Source: JBGPHT01 sp041484525 (GTDB lineage: Bacteria > Acidobacteriota > Terriglobia > Bryobacterales > Bryobacteraceae). Taken from it: DNA of 54,894 nucleotides. The notes below the pieces were generated by a model, which searched no databases, was not told where the DNA came from, and saw only the letters and a program-made list of their open reading frames with translations. The stretch covers positions 1 to 54,894 of the forward strand of contig JBGPHT010000036.1 in the NCBI GenBank assembly GCA_041484525.1, written 5' to 3'. Below, piece after piece: positions 1 to 7,841 of this stretch; position 1 is the first letter of the stretch, and the number at the start of each line of letters is the position of its first letter. Made by a program: the position numbers and the translations under genes.

Positions 1-2
1 AG

Positions 3-140
3 TCCATCCTGCATCGCAAGAACTCGCTGTTTTACAAGACCCGGAACGGGGCGCAGATGGGAGACCTGTTCATGAGCCTGATTCATACCTGCGAGTTAAA
101 CGCAGTCAATCCCTTCGACTATCTCAACGAGTTGCAGCGA
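3..140 (+). pseudogene. IS66-family transposase, C-terminal fragment
   Basis: Frame 3 from the window edge reads SILHRKNSLFYKTRNGAQ, then GDLFMSLIHTCELN and NPFDYLNELQR, the well-known C-terminal block of IS66 (TnpC) transposases. The similarity stops abruptly after the ELQR motif, where an intact IS66 protein would run on for a further few dozen residues; from base 142 a different frame encodes cysteine dioxygenase. The 5' part lies outside the window, so it cannot be seen whether a whole IS66 copy lies to the left. Read as a remnant joined to the neighbouring gene. Confidence 0.8.
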
Positions 141-141
141 C

Positions 142-701
142 CTTTGCGTAATCGGACCGCTGGTTACGATCGACGCGTTTACCGAGGGGCTGAGCGCCAT
201 CCCCGCGGACCGGTTTACGCATGAGGGCGTGCTCGAGTACCTGCGGCGCAACCCGGTGGACCCGCGCAGTCTTGGTCCGTATCTTTTCTTCCGTCGCGAA
301 AAGTATACGCGGAATCTTATTTGCAAAACGCCCCTGTTTGAGCTGCTGGCGCTCTGCTGGGAGCCCGGACAGAAGAGCACGATTCATAACCATCGCGACC
401 AGAGTTGCTGGATGGCGATCGCCTACGGCCGGCGCAAACTTGCGAGTTGGAACCGACCACGCAGTTGTCGATCGACAGCGAGAGTCCGGTGGAGGTGGAT
501 CCGAGCGAGCCGATTCACCTGGTGGCGAACCCTTCGTCATTCGGGTCGCGCGCCGTCACGCTCCACGTTTACTCGCTGCCGTTTGACACGTGCGAGGTAT
601 ACGACCTGACGGCCGGGCGCTACCAGGATGTGAAACTGGTGAACACCACGGAGCACGGCGTGTTGACGTCGGACCGGCAGGTGGAGAAGGTCATGTTATG
701 A
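142..701 (+). pseudogene. Cysteine dioxygenase-like gene, 5'-truncated and frameshifted
   Basis: Frame 1 from base 142 reads a cupin-type cysteine dioxygenase (PLFELLALCWEPGQ, then the iron-ligand block IHNHRDQSCW) up to about base 430. The rest (TCELEPTTQL, AVTLHVYSLPFDTCEVY) is in the frame ending at 701. The stretch normally found between the GRL strand and the TCxLEP strand is shorter than in relatives I know, so a small deletion probably caused the shift. The 5' end abuts the IS66 remnant and no start codon is evident. The family oxidises cysteine to cysteine sulfinate with non-haem iron. As read, the gene should not yield a functional enzyme, although its last codons overlap the next gene as in a coupled operon. 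Confidence 0.75.
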
Positions 702-1393
702 AAATCGTGGGGATCATCGGCGGCATCGGACCGGAATCGACGATTGAGTATTACCGTTTCCTGATCGCGGCGTATCGCGAGCGCGTGCGGGACGGCAGTT
801 ATCCAACCATTCTGATCGACAGTATCGACATGAAGAACATGCTGGATCTGATCGTGGGGAACCGGTTGGAGGAAGTGACGGGACACCTGGCCGCCGAGGT
901 CGAACGACTGGCCGGCGCCGGAGCGGACTTCGCGCTGCTGGCGTCGAATACGCCGCATATCGTGTTTGACGCAATCCGCCGGTGCTCCAGGATTCCGCTG
1001 ATCAGCATCGTGGAAGCCGCCTGCGAGGAAGCGCGGGCGCGCGGCTGGAAACGAGTGGGACTGTTCGGGACGCGATTCACGATGCAGGGCGGCTTCTACC
1101 AGAAGGTGTTCGGCGCGGCGGCGATCGTTGTGGCGATACCCGAGGCAGACGAGCAGGCGTACATTCACGAGAAGTACATGGGCGAGTTGGTGAATGGCGT
1201 GATTCTTCCGGCGACGCGCGAACGTCTGCTCGCGATCGCCGCGCGCATGCAGGAGCGCGACGGGATCGAAGCGCTGGTTCTTGGAGGAACCGAGCTGCCG
1301 TTGATCCTGCGCGATGCGGGGGACGGGCGCCTTCCTTTTTTGGATACGACGAAGGTCCACGTGGAGCGCGTGATCACGGAAATGCTGGGGTGA
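698..1393 (+). CDS. Aspartate/glutamate racemase-family protein with altered active site
   Basis: 231 aa. The start ATG at 698 overlaps the stop of the upstream dioxygenase remnant (ATGA), which argues for this start over the longer open frame. The N-terminus MKIVGIIGGIGPEST and the overall layout match the Asp/Glu racemase superfamily, which epimerises amino acids with two facing Cys/Thr residues. Here the first site is ASNTPH (Thr85) and the second is GGTE (Gly197) where GCTE is usual, so neither catalytic cysteine is present. It may act by another mechanism, on another substrate, or as a non-racemase member. The original operon partner was probably the intact cysteine dioxygenase. Confidence 0.8.
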   Translation: MKIVGIIGGIGPESTIEYYRFLIAAYRERVRDGSYPTILIDSIDMKNMLDLIVGNRLEEVTGHLAAEVERLAGAGADFALLASNTPHIVFDAIRRCSRIPLISIVEAACEEARARGWKRVGLFGTRFTMQGGFYQKVFGAAAIVVAIPEADEQAYIHEKYMGELVNGVILPATRERLLAIAARMQERDGIEALVLGGTELPLILRDAGDGRLPFLDTTKVHVERVITEMLG

Positions 1394-1446
1394 AGCGATG
1401 CGGAAAAAGCCATTGTGGGGGTGCGCGACATGAATGTGGAAGATCG

Positions 1447-2868
1447 GGCTGCCCGTCCGCGCTCTGCCCAGTAATCCTCAAACCTGCGACTTAGACGGCA
1501 ACAGCGCAAGGCAATTATGGCGTTGGCGCCGTGGACGGTCCAGAACATTCCGGAACGTTTCAGGCGAGCTCCGATCGGAGTTTTGCAACCTGCCTCGACG
1601 ACTCCGGACCCAATGAACAGGCCTTGCGCGCGGAAAGCGGGATAGCGCATTCGCTCGGCATTGCGCGCGAAGTACTCGGCGTCATTGGCCACAGATTTTG
1701 CCAGATCCGCGTTCAACGGATGTAGATCTCGCAGGATCTTCACCAGCGGTTCGATCTTGCCGCGATCCAGTCGATTGAGGCAGCGCGCCATCCACCGCTT
1801 GCGCGTCTTCTCTTCATTGGGAAATAGCTTAGCGGAGAGTTCCCAAAGATGCTGGCGAGCGTGATAGAGGTCGACGATCTGGACCGCGCCAGGAAAGTGT
1901 TGGCCGGTGAGATTCCAGATCCAGACCGCGCCGTCGCCAATCACCACCTTCTTCTGCGCTCGGCTCCAACCGCGCCGCCAAGCTTTGGTATAGAGCCGCA
2001 AGCCGAACGTTTCGGCTGTCTCGATAGCCGCAACATAGGAAGTGGCGCATTCGTCGCGCACGGGCCTGCCCTCCTCGTCGGTTGCGGTTTGGGTGAAAAC
2101 ACAACCGAGCTTGACTTCGCGTGTGTGCGCTGGTTGTCGGTCAACTTTGCCGGTGCGGCCTTCGGTTTCCGCCTTCACCACGGGCACGCCCGTGCCGTCC
2201 ATTTCGATGTAGAAGACCGGCACGGCGGGGCCACACACCAAAGGCAATTCCAATTGTTTGGCGCGGCGGATTTGGACCTGCTCACAGGCCTCGATGCCAG
2301 CGCCGATCGCCTCTGACTGACGCTCTACCGCTTTGGCAGTGACCTCGATACCGGCCAGCAACGCCAACTGCTCACGGCCCTGATCGAAGCTGGCTTCGCT
2401 GCCCACCACCGCCATCATGCGCCGCACGGCGGGCGAAATAGTGGGTCCCCTCGACGCCCAGTTCGCTATCAAGCGGGCTTTGGCCCTTTTGGCATTGCGG
2501 GCAAACATAGTAGGCACGGTCAAACTCCACTGCGGTCCCAGCGCCGTTAGTAACCGCTTCGGGCGGAGGTCGTGATAGCGCGCCTCTGCGCCGCAGGGAC
2601 AAGGTATCCGTGCGGGTGGATCGTCGCGCGCCGCCAGTAGACCCGTCAGCACAACCGTCCCGGCCTGATGCATGCTGGCACGCGAGGCCATTTCGACGGC
2701 TTCCAAGTCCGAGCCGGCGCCTTGGCGCTGCGCCGCAAACACTACCTTGAGAAGCGTCTGGACTTCCTGTGTGACTTCCTGTGTGACTTCTTGATGAACA
2801 ACAGCATCTGTGTTTTTTCCGCCTCGGTCCACCCCGTCTCGTCGGGCTCGGCTGGACGGACACGGCAA
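1447..2868 (-). pseudogene. ISKra4-family transposase with two compensating frameshifts
   Basis: The minus-strand frame carries the ISKra4 hallmarks: LEAVEMASRASMHQAG, the CPCG zinc half-site, VFYIEMDGTGVPV, VIGDGAVWIWN, QIVDLYHARQHLWEL and, near the end, FIGSGVVEAGCKTPIG and SGMFWTVHGANAI. About 33 residues in the N-terminal third read correctly only in another frame, which holds VEFDRAYYVCPQCQKGQ and SELGVEGTHY. One shift lies near 2531-2540 and its reversal near 2436. The second zinc half-site (CPQC) is therefore scrambled in the long open frame. The frame runs past the usual end at about 1447 to 1165 with no stop, antisense to the racemase gene. The 5' end starts at an unconvincing TTG only 18 bp from the IS1634 terminus, and its own left end is not visible. 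Confidence 0.8.
2761..2793. repeat. Short tandem 12-bp repeat in ISKra4 5' coding region
   Basis: The unit ttcctgtgtgac follows itself directly and a degenerate third copy (ttcttgatgaac) comes next. On the minus strand this encodes the repeated residues VTQE-VTQE-VQ. Probably replication slippage within the decaying transposase gene. Confidence 0.7.
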
Positions 2869-2885
2869 ATCTGCTCATTGAGCGT

Positions 2886-2905
2886 GGTTAACCCAAGTTC
2901 GTCAC
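2886..2905 (+). repeat. IS1634 left terminal inverted repeat
   Basis: GGTTAACCCAAGTTCGTCAC is identical over 20 bases to the reverse complement of 4903-4922. The next outward base differs, which fixes the limit of the repeat. Confidence 0.9.
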
Positions 2906-2985
2906 GACAGCGGAAGTTTCAGGCTTTTTTGACCGTCCTGCAGAGGCAAGTCCTGTCGCCTCAAGCGGCGTCTCCGAAAACGGCG

Positions 2986-2998
2986 ATGTAGTGTAGAC
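2986..2998 (+). repeat. 13-bp direct repeat inside the IS, left copy
   Basis: ATGTAGTGTAGAC occurs here upstream of the transposase start and again in the same orientation at 4836-4848 inside the last codons of the transposase. A direct rather than inverted arrangement is unusual for an end-binding site. Confidence 0.6.
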
Positions 2999-3044
2999 CT
3001 ACCCTCTTGAAGACGCGGGGCGGTCATGACACGATCATCTCAGA

Positions 3045-4863
3045 ATGTTTTTGCGGCCGAACCATCGTGGCAAGGACGGCAAGGATCACACCTACTGGTC
3101 GCTGGTCGAAACGGTGCGCACACCGGACGGCCCGCGCCAGAAAACGCTCTGCTCTCTGGGCGAGTTGAACAACTCGGCGCAGGCTCGCTGGCTGACAACC
3201 GTGGAAGTCTTCAACGATCAGGGCGAAGCACAGCAACTGAAGCTCTTCCCTTCGCATGTGGCGCCGCCGCCGGACGATCCGCAGGTTGCGCGAGTGCTGC
3301 TGAACAAAGTGCGGCTGGAAAGAACGCGGCAGTTCGGTTCGTGCTTTCGGGGACTGCAACTATGGAAGCGGCTCGAGTTGGATCGTTTCTTTGAACAGAC
3401 TGTCGACGGCGGTCCTGCCGATGTGCCATGGTCGCGCGTGGCGGCTCTGCTGGCGATCGATCGTCTGTGCGCGCCTGGCAGCGAACTGGCCATCGAGCAG
3501 CGCTGGTATCCATCCACGGCACTCGACGATCTGCTGCAGATCGAGGAAGGCAAGATCAACGATACCCGCTTGTACCGCTGCCTGGATCGTATTCTGCCGC
3601 ATAAGACGAAGCTGGAACGGCATTTGAAAGACCGCTACGGCGCCTTGTTCGGAGCTGAGTTCGATGTGCTGCTTTACGACCTGACCAGCACTTATGTGGA
3701 AGGCGCGGCGGAGAAGAATCCAATGGTGCGCCGCGGCTATTCGCGGGATCACAGGCCGGACTGCGAACAACTGGTGATCGCACCGATCGTGAACCACGAA
3801 GGTTTCCCGTTCAGCTACGAAACCTTCGACGGCAATCGAACCGGCGTCTCGACGATGGAAACGATTCTGCGCATGGTGGAGCGTAAATACGGCAAGGCGC
3901 GGAGGATCTGGGTATTTGATCGGGGCATCGTGAGTGAAGAGAATCTGGCGGCGATCCGCAGACGCGGTGGCCAGTATCTGACGGGCACGCCGCGCAGCCA
4001 GATGAAGCAGTTTGAAGCGGAACTGCTGAAGGAAGATTGGACGCGAGTTCGGCCCGAAGTGGAGATTAAGAAGGTGCCCATACCGCAGGGCGAGGAGACT
4101 TACATTTTGTGCCGCACCTCGGGCCGCAAGGAAAAAGAGAAGGCGATCCGGAATCGTTTTTCCAACCGCATGGAAACGGCGTTGAAAGGTCTGGAGAAAG
4201 CCATCGTCACGGGGCGGCTGAAAGACCGCAATAAGATGGAGCGGCGGTTGGGAAAGATCCAGGCGCGGCATCCGCAGGTGAACGATCTGTACGGCGTGGC
4301 GTTGAAGGAAACGGCGGAAGGCGTCCGCTTGTACTTGGCAGATCAAGGAAGGTCGCAAGAACTGGCGCGAGTCACGCGAGGGCGCTTATCTGCTGCGCAC
4401 CAATCTCAAGGCGGAGACGGCGGAAGGGTTGTGGTCGAAGTACATGCAACTGACGGAGGCAGAAGCGTCGTTCCGGGCGCTGAAGAGCGAGCTTTCCGTG
4501 CGGCCTCTGTTTCACCAGTTGGAGCCGCGCGTCCAGGCTCACGTGCTGGTCGCATTCCTGGGCTACGCGCTGTGGGTCACGCTCAAACACCTGCTGAAGC
4601 GTCGGCCAGGAATTGTTCCCAAGCCATCGGGGAGCGGCGTCGATGATCTCCAGCCGATGTCGCCCATGAAGGCGATCGCTCTGCTCTCCACCCTGCAAAG
4701 CGCCGACATCGTGCTGCCCACCACCGACGGCCGCGAGATCCGTCTGCGCCGGATTACCGAGCCAACGGCAGAGCAAAAATCCTTACTCCGCCAACTTGGC
4801 ATCACCCTACCCAAATCTCTCCAATTCAATCGCGAATGTAGTGTAGACTCGGCGATCGCCTGA
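3045..4863 (+). pseudogene. IS1634-family transposase, frameshifted
   Basis: ATG at 3045 opens MFLRPNHRGKDGKDHTYW, the usual start of IS1634 transposases. Likely DDE acids are the Asp of LLYDLTST and the Asp of IWVFDRGIVS; the Glu lies in LTEAEASFRALKSELS. Between about 4326 and 4345 the reading moves one frame forward: the downstream block IKEGRKNWRESREGAYLL and the whole C-terminus, to the stop at 4863, lie in the +1 frame. The long upstream frame instead ends in unrelated residues at 4646 and lacks the catalytic Glu. No slippery heptamer is obvious at the junction, so I read it as a disabling mutation, not programmed frameshifting. Confidence 0.85.
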
Positions 4864-4902
4864 ATTAGTTTTCAATGGTTTAGATCAATTTCGGCCGGCT
4901 TG

Positions 4903-4922
4903 GTGACGAACTTGGGTTAACC
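4903..4922 (-). repeat. IS1634 right terminal inverted repeat
   Basis: Reverse complement of the left repeat at 2886-2905. It marks the point where the minus-strand secreted-protein gene to the right loses its 3' part. Confidence 0.9.
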
Positions 4923-5212
4923 CGGCAAGGAATCTTGTCGAGGATGGAGGTAAGGCGGAGTTGATCTGGTTGCACCTCCGCGTGCTGTTCGCCATCGAGC
5001 ACTGCCGCACGCCGGCGCCCGGTGGCCCCTCGATAGTTGATGCTGTTCAACCTGTCTAGTAGAACACTTAAGATCTCTTTCGATCCGGCGGTTTCAATGG
5101 CCTGTAAGACGGCGCGGTTCTCCTTGGCTCGCGGCGAATCGTTTTCCTGGGCCATCGCCAGCAGGACGCAGGCTACTCCGAGCGTGAGTTTCAGATAGTG
5201 TCGGTTTAACAA
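4923..5212 (-). pseudogene. Exported protein gene truncated by the IS1634 end
   Basis: From a TTG at 5212 (preceded by GTGAGAG) the minus strand encodes a signal-peptide-like start (YLKLTLGVACVLLAMAQ) followed by NRAVLQAIETAG and LLDRLNSINYR. These match, residue class by residue class, the start of the gene just upstream (VACASPATVGQ, HAVLRSIGDAG, LQHKLNSVSYR), so the two are tandem paralogues. After about 45 mature residues the resemblance fades and coding runs into the IS terminal repeat at 4922, which removes the rest. The function of the family is unknown to me. Confidence 0.55.
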
Positions 5213-5404
5213 TAGAACTCTCACTATTACTAACGCAGACAGACTGCGGACTACTTTGAAAAGTGACAACACGGACGGGCCGCTGCCATTCTTTGAGACT
5301 GATGTAGATCCTCCTTTGGTGGCGGCACTATTGAATTCCAGATGCCCGCGCTCGTCTTCGAGCATGCTGTCGGTCGGATCGCAGCGGGCACGCGGCCGTT
5401 GCAA

Positions 5405-6208
5405 CTACTTGTCAAATCGAGACCGGATTTTCGAAAGCACGCGATTTCTATCCTTGTCGTCACGCACCAGGCTCATGTTGGAGAGAACCTCCCCCTCACT
5501 GACTGCCCCACTCGCTAGCGCGGAGATCAGAAAGGTTTCCACGTGCCGAAAGAAAGGTTCCTTGATGTTCCGGAGCTCAACTTGGACATTGTACTCAGCC
5601 CCCTTCGTACGATTCTTCTCAACGGCGGCGATGTAGTCACTGCGAGCTTTCGGATCGGCGATGTCGGTGGGGGCCATGCCGGAAAACCCACTGACCGTCA
5701 GTGGTGGTACCACGTTCTCGGTCGGCCTATCGGCGAAGTTAAAGGCGGGATTGATGCCTTCCTCCATTCTGCGCCAAGCATGAAATATCAAATCCGTTTT
5801 TGCCCGAACCTCATCCCTTCTGAGGGCACCTGCAGCGTGCATGTTCGCACGTAGTCGTAGAACCAGATCGAGTTCGAGCGATACTGGTATTTGATCGGGG
5901 CGGCCCAGGGCTGAAAGCAAGTACTCCTGCTCAAGTTGGTGGGCACTCTGTACGTCTTCGGTACCGTCAGCGTACAGTTGCAGGAAGGCGCCGTAGACGA
6001 TCCGGGCGTATCTCTCGGGATTCTCGAGCCGATAAGATACGCTATTCAACTTGTGCTGGAGGACGTGCAGATTTTCTCGCCGTCCGGCATCCCCGATCGA
6101 CCTGAGAACAGCGTGGTCCTCATTGATTCGAAACGGATCGTCTTGCCCAACAGTTGCTGGGGAGGCACATGCCACTATGAGGAGTAAATTCCAGGGGTAT
6201 CTAAACAT
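5405..6208 (-). CDS. Exported protein of unknown function
   Basis: 267 aa. The start ATG at 6208 is preceded by AGGGAGCG at a suitable distance. Residues 1-21 form a signal peptide ending VGQ. The mature part is hydrophilic and helix-rich, with no motif I recognise; it has conserved-looking blocks LNSVSYRLENPERYARIVYG and LTVSGFSG. It is the intact member of a tandem pair whose second copy (4923-5212) is cut by IS1634. Lower GC than the flanking housekeeping genes suggests accessory DNA. Confidence 0.65.
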   Translation of the reverse strand: MFRYPWNLLLIVACASPATVGQDDPFRINEDHAVLRSIGDAGRRENLHVLQHKLNSVSYRLENPERYARIVYGAFLQLYADGTEDVQSAHQLEQEYLLSALGRPDQIPVSLELDLVLRLRANMHAAGALRRDEVRAKTDLIFHAWRRMEEGINPAFNFADRPTENVVPPLTVSGFSGMAPTDIADPKARSDYIAAVEKNRTKGAEYNVQVELRNIKEPFFRHVETFLISALASGAVSEGEVLSNMSLVRDDKDRNRVLSKIRSRFDK

Positions 6209-6257
6209 AAGCGCTCCCTAAAACTGAATTGGGGGATAGCCAGTGGTAAATGTCGGT

Positions 6258-6650
6258 TCACTCACTTGTTTCGAAAAGGGGCCAGCCCCGCCCTTGCTGG
6301 TGGTTCGCCGTACCCACAAAATCGGTTATAACGTGGTTGGTCGCGGGTTGATAGGTGACGCGAGAGAATCCTTTCGCAGTGTTATCAGGAGCGTTCCTGA
6401 TCCTGTACTCGCGTGGAATCGGAAGATCAAACGAGCCACCAGGAGCATATGGTGTCGGCGATTCTGCGTCGTAAAAGACAACCACATCGTCGTGGCTAAG
6501 CTGGCAGCCCGGCGATTGACAAGGCCCAGCAGGTGGACGCAGCACGTCTAACCAGGATCCAACCTGATGTTTGTAGTTGTTGAATCTCGACAAATATCCA
6601 CTCCCGGAGACGACACAATCGGTTGCTTCGATACATCCGACCGACTTCGT
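6258..6650 (-). pseudogene. Hypothetical gene fragment, C-terminal part
   Basis: The minus-strand frame ending at 6258 has balanced, protein-like composition from about base 6650 (FITKSVGCIEATDC, YLSRFNNYKHQVGSW, DDVVVFYDAESPTPYAPGG, ending PLFETSE). Upstream of that the same frame becomes arginine-rich and looks like the shadow of the opposite strand. No start codon with a ribosome site is visible, so it is probably the tail of a gene whose 5' end was lost. It lies 49 bp before the exported-protein gene on the same strand. No family recognised. Confidence 0.35.
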
Positions 6651-6905
6651 GATGAATCCGGGCGGCTCATAGCCCGCTTCCCGAATCTGGATGCGGCTGA
6701 ACGATACACTCGCCAACAAGCGGCGCGCGACCTGGTAAAGGCGCGAACACCACGGAAGCCGTCGGCGAAACGGTCGCGCGCTGCGAGCGAAAAACTCCAG
6801 CGGGAGGGCAAGGCGGCGGCATCGCACCTTGCGCTCTCGAGGCAGTCGCACCAAGTGGCGCAGCGGCGGAAGCGGACGGCCGCTAAGGTGTCCCGGTCGC
6901 GTTGA
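6567..6905 (+). CDS. Small basic hypothetical protein, possibly a fragment
   Basis: The open frame has high third-position GC from about 6650 to its stop at 6905. The encoded segment (RLIARFPNLDAAERYTRQQA and RKRTAAKVSRSR) is strongly basic and helical. The part before 6650 looks less coding, so this may be the 3' end of a gene whose start was exchanged at the same breakpoint that ended the opposite-strand fragment. It overlaps the HAD gene tail-to-tail by 23 bp. Function unknown. Confidence 0.3.
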   Translation: MFVVVESRQISTPGDDTIGCFDTSDRLRDESGRLIARFPNLDAAERYTRQQAARDLVKARTPRKPSAKRSRAASEKLQREGKAAASHLALSRQSHQVAQRRKRTAAKVSRSR

Positions 6906-7506
6906 GCCTGCGTGCGACGGCCGCGGGCATCTCGGCGGGATGGCCTATCCGGAGAACCTCGAAGCCCGCGGCGCGGCCGCTGGTAATGCCCGCTTCCGAA
7001 TCTTCGACCACCAGCGGAGTGCGCACGTCCAGCCGGCCGGCAGCCAGGCGGTAGGGCTCGGGGTCGGGTTTGTGACGCTTCACGCTCTCACCGCCGACGA
7101 TGGTGGCGAAGTACCCGCGCAGTCCCGCCACCTCGATCAGCGGCTCGATCTCTGCGCAGGAACTGGAGCTCACCACAGCCAGTTTGTACGTGGTGTGAAG
7201 CTCGCCCAGAAATGCGCCCAGCGCGGGAGCGAACGGTGGATGAGCCAGCATGCGCTCGCGGAAAAGCTCCTTCTTGGCGGGGTAGAGCGCCCAGAGGTCC
7301 TCCCAGTTACGGGGACGGTCGGAACGGTCCGCCATCATTTTGAGCATCAATCGGTCGTCGATGCCGATGCAGTAGTCGCGGTAGAATTCCCACTCGAGCG
7401 TGACGCCGAGCCGCGCCAGCACCTCGGTCCAGCAGGCCCAATGGACGGGTTCGGTATCGGCGAGCACACCGTCAAAGTCGAAGAGTATGGCATCGAACGC
7501 TGGCAT
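6883..7506 (-). CDS. HAD-superfamily hydrolase (beta-phosphoglucomutase/phosphatase type)
   Basis: 207 aa. Contains the four HAD motifs: DFDGVLADTE (nucleophile Asp10, acid/base Asp12), VVSSSS, KRHKPDPEPY (Lys) and VVEDSEAGI (magnesium-binding acids). The alpha-helical cap between residues 15 and 80 is of the beta-phosphoglucomutase/GPH type. It would hydrolyse or transfer a phosphate on a small metabolite in the cytosol; the substrate cannot be told. Single gene, divergent from the small gene at 7590. Confidence 0.85.
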   Translation of the reverse strand: MPAFDAILFDFDGVLADTEPVHWACWTEVLARLGVTLEWEFYRDYCIGIDDRLMLKMMADRSDRPRNWEDLWALYPAKKELFRERMLAHPPFAPALGAFLGELHTTYKLAVVSSSSCAEIEPLIEVAGLRGYFATIVGGESVKRHKPDPEPYRLAAGRLDVRTPLVVEDSEAGITSGRAAGFEVLRIGHPAEMPAAVARRLNATGTP

Positions 7507-7589
7507 AGGCGGGAAATTTCAGAGTAACAAATCGGCATCGAACGGCGCGGCGCAGAGCGGCCTGGTGTGGTATCAAAGAGTTAATCACC

Positions 7590-7838
7590 ATGCCAAGCGA
7601 AGAAGAACTAAGAGCTGAGATTGAGCGGCTGCGCACCGAGAATGAGAACTTGAAGAAGCCTGTAGCGCGCGGACAAATGTCGCTGAAGGTCAGCGAAAAA
7701 GGCGCGCTGTCGGTGTATGGGCTCGGACGGTTTCCCGTCACGCTGTATCGCGAGCAGTGGGAAAAACTGCTCGGGATGACAGACGAGATCCGTACCTTCC
7801 TCCAGGCAAACGATCGTCTGCTGAAGAAGAAGGAATAG
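7590..7838 (+). CDS. Small coiled-coil protein
   Basis: 82 aa from ATG at 7590. Residues 4-24 (EELRAEIERLRTENENLKK) form a short leucine-zipper coiled coil. Residues 28-78 look like a compact beta-alpha fold (SLKVSEKGALSVYGLGRFPV, then YREQWEKLL). It ends 3 bp before the SDR gene, so the two are probably one transcript. I recognise the type as a small conserved acidobacterial/cyanobacterial-style protein, but know no function. Confidence 0.7.
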   Translation: MPSEEELRAEIERLRTENENLKKPVARGQMSLKVSEKGALSVYGLGRFPVTLYREQWEKLLGMTDEIRTFLQANDRLLKKKE

Positions 7839-7841
7839 CGG

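Larger units (their letters stand above)
2886..4922 (+). mobile_element. IS1634-family insertion sequence, complete ends, inactive
   Basis: A 2,037-bp element bounded by perfect 20-bp terminal inverted repeats (GGTTAACCCAAGTTCGTCAC at 2886-2905 and its reverse complement at 4903-4922) around one transposase gene. The flanks (agcgt on the left, cggcaa on the right) show no target-site duplication, so the present context is not a simple recent insertion; recombination or deletion after insertion is likely. Its left end sits beside the ISKra4 gene and its right end cuts a secreted-protein gene. The transposase is frameshifted, so the copy could move only if supplied with enzyme in trans. Confidence 0.85.

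Noticed and set aside
4326..4345. Programmed frameshift in the IS1634 transposase
   Set aside because: No slippery heptamer or clear downstream stem was seen, and intact relatives I know read this region in one frame.
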